Origin: Dehalococcoidia bacterium
GTDB taxonomy: Bacteria; Chloroflexota; Dehalococcoidia; Dehalococcoidales; Fen-1064
NCBI GenBank assembly: GCA_011171075.1
Contig: DUFD01000012.1
Location: forward strand, 1 to 45,018
DNA: 45,018 nt
Direction: 5' to 3'
Shown piece after piece: positions 41,439-45,018 of this stretch. How positions within the stretch are numbered: position 1 is the stretch's first letter; each line of letters begins with the position of its first letter. The position numbers were made by a program, and so were the translations under genes. The notes beneath the pieces are model-generated. The model did no database searches, had not been told where the DNA came from, and was given only the letters and a program-made list of their open reading frames with translations.

Positions 41439-42818
41439 TCAGTTTCCTCCGACTGCGACAGCTTCTGCTTCGGCCCTGGTGCCGATTTCACCCCTGGCGA
41501 CCAGGGCAAGGGCCTTGGCAGCGGCACCTATTGCCTGTGCAACCGTATCCGGAATGTCCTTCGGTCCCTGGCAGCAGCCTGCCAGGAAGATACCCTCAGT
41601 CCCGGTACTCATGGGGTCGAGCTTATAGTGTTCCTCTTCAAAGAACCCGTCCTTATCCTGCTTGAGCCCGAAAATCTTGGCAATCTGGTCGGCATCGGTG
41701 CGAGGTTCCATGGCGATGCTTAGTACTACCATGTCTACGGGGACACGAATCAGCGTGCCAAGAAGGGTATCCTCGCAGACAACAACCAGCCTGTCCTTCT
41801 CTTCATCGGTTATGGCAATGTCAGTGACCTGAGCAACCTTGCCGCGGATGAAATGGACGTCTTCCTCAGATATGCGCTTGTAGAATTCTTCGTAGCCCTT
41901 ACCGAAACAGCGCATGTCGATATACATCTGGTAGACGTCAGCGCCTGTCTTCTCCTTGATAAGGTGGGCATGCTTGAGACCGTACATGCAGCAGACGCGC
42001 GAGCAGTACTCGTGGTAGTTCTCATCGCGACTGCCAACGCAGTGGATAATGGCAACGCCCTTGGGGGTTGAGCCGTCCTTTAATACTACATGACCTTCGG
42101 TGGGGCCGGTGGAGCTTATCAACCTCTCAACTTCGAGGCTGGTGAAGACGTTCTCGAATTTCCCATAGCCATACTGTATCATGGGGGTGGGGTCGAGGAG
42201 ATCGAACCCGGTGGTGACAATGATAGCCCCAACTTCTACCTCAACAATTGTGTCGGTCTGATTAAAATCAATAGCGCCCGCGGGACAGAACTTCTCGCAA
42301 GCACGGCATTTCCCCGTCTGCAGAAAGGCACAGACATTTTTATCGATTACGGGGATATTTGGAACAGCCTGCGCAAATGGCGTATATATCGCCTTCCTCT
42401 TGCCCAGGCCGAGATTCCACTCACTGTCTGCCCGCCAGGGGCATTTCTCCTGGCAGACACCGCAGCCGGTACATTTATGCTCGTCGACGAAACGGGCCTT
42501 TTTTCTGATTTTGACCTTGAAATCACCGACATGTCCGGAAATCTCATCTACCTCGCTGTAGGTCATCAGGTTGATAAAGCGATTGGAGCCTACCTGGCTC
42601 ATCTTGGGGGTACCAATGCAGGAGGCGCAGTCAAGTGTCGGGAAGGTCTTGTCCAGTTGCAGCATTCGCCCACCTACCGTTGGCGATTTCTCGACCAGAT
42701 AGACGTGGTGTTCGGCATCGGCTACCTCCAGGGCAGCCTGCATGCCGGCAATGCCGGCACCGACTACAAGGACATCAGGCTTGATTCGGCCTCCGCTTTC
42801 TCCAGCTTTTTCAGCCAC
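41439..42818 (-). CDS. HdrA-like subunit, short form (QmoA-like)
   Basis: The 459-residue protein is an HdrA core without the N-terminal domain and the C-terminal ferredoxin. FAD motif GAGIAG lies at 20-25, VEKSPTVGGRM at 42-52, DCASCIGTPKM at 63-73 (C64, C67), CTGCGVCQEKCP at 116-127, a long-spaced CAFLQTGKCRACEKFCP, CVGSRDENYHEYCSRVCC, and a GIFLAGCCQGPKDIPDTVAQ FAD end, cut by normal family order. Size and shape resemble QmoA of sulfate reducers. It is the first gene of the eight-gene operon: GTG start at 42818 with AGGAGG eight bases upstream, after a structured leader. Confidence 0.9.
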   Translation of the reverse strand: MAEKAGESGGRIKPDVLVVGAGIAGMQAALEVADAEHHVYLVEKSPTVGGRMLQLDKTFPTLDCASCIGTPKMSQVGSNRFINLMTYSEVDEISGHVGDFKVKIRKKARFVDEHKCTGCGVCQEKCPWRADSEWNLGLGKRKAIYTPFAQAVPNIPVIDKNVCAFLQTGKCRACEKFCPAGAIDFNQTDTIVEVEVGAIIVTTGFDLLDPTPMIQYGYGKFENVFTSLEVERLISSTGPTEGHVVLKDGSTPKGVAIIHCVGSRDENYHEYCSRVCCMYGLKHAHLIKEKTGADVYQMYIDMRCFGKGYEEFYKRISEEDVHFIRGKVAQVTDIAITDEEKDRLVVVCEDTLLGTLIRVPVDMVVLSIAMEPRTDADQIAKIFGLKQDKDGFFEEEHYKLDPMSTGTEGIFLAGCCQGPKDIPDTVAQAIGAAAKALALVARGEIGTRAEAEAVAVGGN

Positions 42819-43165
42819 CGCAGAACCTCCTGGCCAATATCCGCACCTATTCTATACTACTTCACACCCAGCGTGCAACGCTCCGTGATTAATCTGTGAT
42901 TCCTTAGTATTCGTTAGGCGCATCCAAGAGTAAGCCTTGCACACAAGAAAACAGAGCACTCCAATCATACAGAACACCTGTATTTTCCTTTGCTCTGTCC
43001 AGGTCTATTATAGCCTAATTACCATGCGTGCGTAAAGCGTTATCATTATTCTACCGTCTAACAGCAGGCGAAGTGTAGAATTGGACACATCACGTCAGTC
43101 GAGTGAAAGTTACAATTATGTTACAATTCGGTTTGATACGCCGATGAATTATATGGTGTGAGAGG
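42819..43165 (-). promoter_or_regulatory. Promoter and structured 5' leader of the hdr operon (intergenic region)
   Basis: On minus TTTACG (43031-43036), a 17-base spacer and a perfect TATAAT (43008-43013) predict a start near 43001 and a leader of about 180 bases. The first part of that leader (42952-42999) folds as an outer stem ACAGAGCA/TGCTCTGT and an inner stem TACAG/CTGTA. A regulatory fold is possible. The plus-strand side (43109-43128) holds GTTACAATT twice with 11-base period before the GNAT gene. No reading frame is convincing in the gap. Confidence 0.5.
43109..43128. repeat. Direct repeat GTTACAATT at 11-base period
   Basis: GTTACAATT lies at 43109-43117 and 43120-43128, one helical turn apart, 38 bases before the GNAT start. 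It may be a regulator site for one of the divergent genes. Confidence 0.4.
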
Positions 43166-43660
43166 ATGTTTACGACAAGACCTGCTAGAGTTGAAGACCT
43201 CAAGGATATTACGGATATCTACAATGAGGCCATCCTGACGACCGATGCTACCTTTGATTTGGAGCCGAAGACAGAAGAAGAACAGGGTGTCTGGCTTGCC
43301 GGCCACGACCAGATGCATCCTGTGCTTGTTGCCGAGTTGGACGGGGTGGTCGTTGGCTGGGCATCCCTCAGCGAGTGGTCACCACGTGCTGCCTATACCG
43401 GTACTGCTGAGGTTTCTCTTTACATAAAGGAAGAGTTCCGGGGAAAGGGTGCTGGCAGGAGGCTCCTGGAAGACATCATGCGGGTAGGGAAGAGGGCGGG
43501 ACTCCACACTGTGCTGGCCAGGATAACCACGGGTAATACCGTAAGTATCCGTCTCCACGAGTCGGTGGGATTTAAGCACGTGGGTGTCATGAGAGAGGTG
43601 GGGGAGAAGTTCGGGCGGATGCTGGACGTGCTGCTGATGCAGAGGACATATCCAGCGTAA
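43166..43660 (+). CDS. GNAT family N-acetyltransferase (phosphinothricin acetyltransferase-like)
   Basis: The 164-residue protein is a GNAT enzyme of the Pat/Bar/YncA group. It starts TTRPARVEDLKDITDIYNEAI, then has GWASLSEWSPRAAYTGTAEVSLYI, the acetyl-CoA loop RGKGAGRRLLE, and TGNTVSIRLHESVGFKHVG. Members acetylate methionine sulfoximine, phosphinothricin or other small amines; the natural substrate is unknown. A GAGAGG touches the ATG at 43166, unusually close for a ribosome-binding site. It is divergent from the hdr operon. Confidence 0.88.
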   Translation: MFTTRPARVEDLKDITDIYNEAILTTDATFDLEPKTEEEQGVWLAGHDQMHPVLVAELDGVVVGWASLSEWSPRAAYTGTAEVSLYIKEEFRGKGAGRRLLEDIMRVGKRAGLHTVLARITTGNTVSIRLHESVGFKHVGVMREVGEKFGRMLDVLLMQRTYPA

Positions 43661-43778
43661 TGGTTGCACAAGTAAGGGATGCACTCCTATTCCCTTTGAC
43701 TCGCCACTTTCATGGTGCTATCCTTAGCGCACGATATATGTCCTCTATACCTGAGATTTATTATAAAGGAGGTGACAT

Positions 43779-44483
43779 ATGAAGGTAGAAGAGCTTCCGA
43801 ACTACGGCAAGGGATTTGTGGATATAATGACTACCCCCGAGTTTGTGAAACGGATGAACAAGTTGATGATGCGTGAAGGCAGAAGGGAGTTGGGGCTCAT
43901 CGGCCTGCTGAGGATGGGCTTGAGGATGAGGAAAGAGGCCAAACGAATGAAAAACCACGACTGGTCGAGGCTCAAAGAGCGCGGGCTTACCGACCAGGGA
44001 TTTTTAGACCAGTGTATCGTAGGCATGGCTGCAATGAAGTCGCTGGCAGACATGCTGGGGATGGAGAGAGCATCAGAGGTCTACCGAAGAATCTGGGACA
44101 GAACAGCATACGACTTGATGACATCGGTATTCCCATCAGTAGAAGAATTCAAAGCATGCGGTGACGCCTTCAAGTCTTTCAAGGAATACTACAAGGCTAA
44201 CGACGCTACTAACGAGCGTGCCGGTCTCTACGAAGTAGAGATAGTGGAGGATGCCGACGACGTTTTCGTTTGTAACTACAAGTATTGCCTTTGGAGTGAA
44301 TTGGCTAAAGAGTTTGGTGACCCCTACCTGTGCTATCCTGCGAACTGTTACCTTGACGAGGTGTGGATACCCAGATTCGCTACCGAAGGTGGTTGGGAGT
44401 TCAAGCGTACCGGGACCCTGGCTACTGGAGCACCGGTGTGCGATTTCAGGTTGGAGCGTCTCCCTAGTGGAGACAAGTCATAG
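43779..44483 (+). CDS. ATC-hydrolase-like protein (L-2-amino-thiazoline-4-carboxylic acid hydrolase family)
   Basis: The 234-residue protein resembles the ATC hydrolase family in its C-terminal half: FVCNYKYCLWSELAKEFGDPYLCYPANCYLDE, split by normal spacing, and FKRTGTLATGAPVCDFRLE. Conserved cysteines at YCLW, LCY and VCDF may be catalytic or metal-binding. The N-terminal half is basic and helical (residues 1-110, RMNKLMMREGRRELG). Family members open the thiazoline ring in cysteine synthesis by pseudomonads, but most homologues in anaerobes have no known substrate. AAAGGAGGTGA (43765-43775) is an almost perfect ribosome-binding site for the ATG at 43779. Confidence 0.75.
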   Translation: MKVEELPNYGKGFVDIMTTPEFVKRMNKLMMREGRRELGLIGLLRMGLRMRKEAKRMKNHDWSRLKERGLTDQGFLDQCIVGMAAMKSLADMLGMERASEVYRRIWDRTAYDLMTSVFPSVEEFKACGDAFKSFKEYYKANDATNERAGLYEVEIVEDADDVFVCNYKYCLWSELAKEFGDPYLCYPANCYLDEVWIPRFATEGGWEFKRTGTLATGAPVCDFRLERLPSGDKS

Positions 44484-44908
44484 TTAGACCAGTAAACAGA
44501 AATCACGAAGTTCATTTTCTAGGTAAAATACTCACGGCCTCTTTTCTGGTGGGATTATTATAGTACAAAACAATCAAACATCCCGGTGTCTGTTCAATGG
44601 AACGTCTTTAGTTTGGAGTGAAGTATAGGGAACCAAGATTACGGCATATCACCATGTTCTGTGCCGCACGATTTAAGGAAGTGGGGTTTGTATCAAATGT
44701 GCCTTTGCTCGATTGAGCGGCGTATTCTTGTAAGAATACAAGCTCGGTATAGCAGTAGTTTGATGGGGTCTATTACTTCAGGCGTGCCGATGACCAGCAA
44801 AAATGTGCCTTTAGTCGCCGAGGCGAATACCCTCAGTGCCCAAAGGCGAAATCACTCCCACGAGTAGGGGCACGACTTCAGCCGTGCCCTTTCAAATCGC
44901 TTCCCAGG
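44484..44908. other. 425-base non-coding region with palindromes
   Basis: No good reading frame is seen. AATGTGCCTTT occurs twice (near 44694 and 44802), each followed by a short palindrome: GCTCGATTGAGC and TCGCCGAGGCGA. A stem GTATTCTTGTAAGAATAC lies between them. This could be a decayed small repetitive or transposon-end element. A terminator-like hairpin is listed separately. Confidence 0.4.
44868..44889 (+). terminator. Terminator-like hairpin
   Basis: Stem GGGCACG/CGTGCCC with an eight-base loop, followed by TTTC on plus. It lies well downstream of the ATC-hydrolase-like gene and 20 bases before the stop of the cut minus-strand frame, so it could serve either. Confidence 0.5.
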
Positions 44909-45018
44909 TCAGTAGCAAATCACTATGCTAGGCTTCTTGTATCGGGTCATTCGTACAATCGCGACGGACCATCCCGCCGAGGCCGCCAGCCCTGCCCCAA
45001 CGACCCCGCCGGTACGCC
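44909..45018 (-). CDS. C-terminal end of an unidentified gene, cut by the window edge
   Basis: Thirty-five codons on minus run in from the window edge to TGA at 44909-44911. They read as a small-residue hydrophobic stretch (GGVVGAGLAASAGWSVAIV) and a basic tail (RMTRYKK), which suits the last membrane helix of an integral membrane protein. Too short to assign; the other minus frames stop sooner or read less well. Confidence 0.35.
   Translation of the reverse strand, partial: RTGGVVGAGLAASAGWSVAIVRMTRYKKPSIVICY

Noticed and set aside
1-45018. CRISPR array.
   Set aside because: No regularly spaced direct repeats with unique spacers were seen on reading through, and no cas-like gene is present.

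Overview
The window looks like a chromosome segment of an anaerobic bacterium of the Chloroflexota, most likely class Dehalococcoidia. The grounds are several acyl-CoA dehydrogenases, an electron-transfer flavoprotein with a built-in ferredoxin, a large heterodisulfide-reductase (Hdr) type operon, an oxygen-detoxification operon typical of strict anaerobes, and a tmRNA whose tag peptide (GKEPVLVAA) resembles the tag I recall for Dehalococcoides. The taxonomic call is an inference; no phylogeny was run.

Layout. 1-2224: a cut LacD-type aldolase gene diverges from plsC-ispH. 2219-7530 (minus): an operon of two atypical acyl-CoA dehydrogenases flanking a LarA-type nickel-pincer enzyme and a 4-hydroxybutyryl-CoA-dehydratase-like protein, preceded by a stand-alone RAM-domain protein. 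7705-10176: a membrane protein and a canonical acyl-CoA dehydrogenase. 10252-10950 (minus): a two-gene unit of unknown function behind a strong promoter with palindromic operator-like sites. 11103-15840: etfB, ferredoxin-etfA, a small unknown protein, a methyltransferase and an MFS transporter. 15852-16669 (minus): two hot-dog dehydratase-like subunits. 16787-22035: a folate block, with pabB-pabA-pabC on plus converging on folP-phzF-Nudix on minus; the Nudix gene carries a one-base frameshift. 22192-24238 (minus): rubrerythrin-like protein, rubredoxin, desulfoferrodoxin and a double ferritin-like protein. 24477-27040: an MFS transporter and a secreted protein.

27161-29548 holds the smpB-linked tmRNA and, next to its 3' end, a 2-kb islet bounded by a second, displaced copy of the tmRNA 3' end. 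The islet carries a TIR-TPR membrane protein, a zinc-ribbon remnant and a small ORF, but no integrase. 30303-32121: a flippase-like membrane protein and an AT-rich SRA-HNH (type IV restriction-like) gene.

32175-42818 (minus) is the largest system: three HdrA-type genes with four FAD modules in total, followed by MvhD, an FrhB/FdhB-like subunit, HdrC, HdrB and an HdrD-like protein. No hydrogenase or formate dehydrogenase catalytic subunit is present. With the Fd-EtfAB and the acyl-CoA dehydrogenases it suggests flavin-based electron bifurcation or confurcation linked to acyl-CoA or organic-acid oxidation. The window ends with a GNAT acetyltransferase, an ATC-hydrolase-like protein and a cut reading frame.
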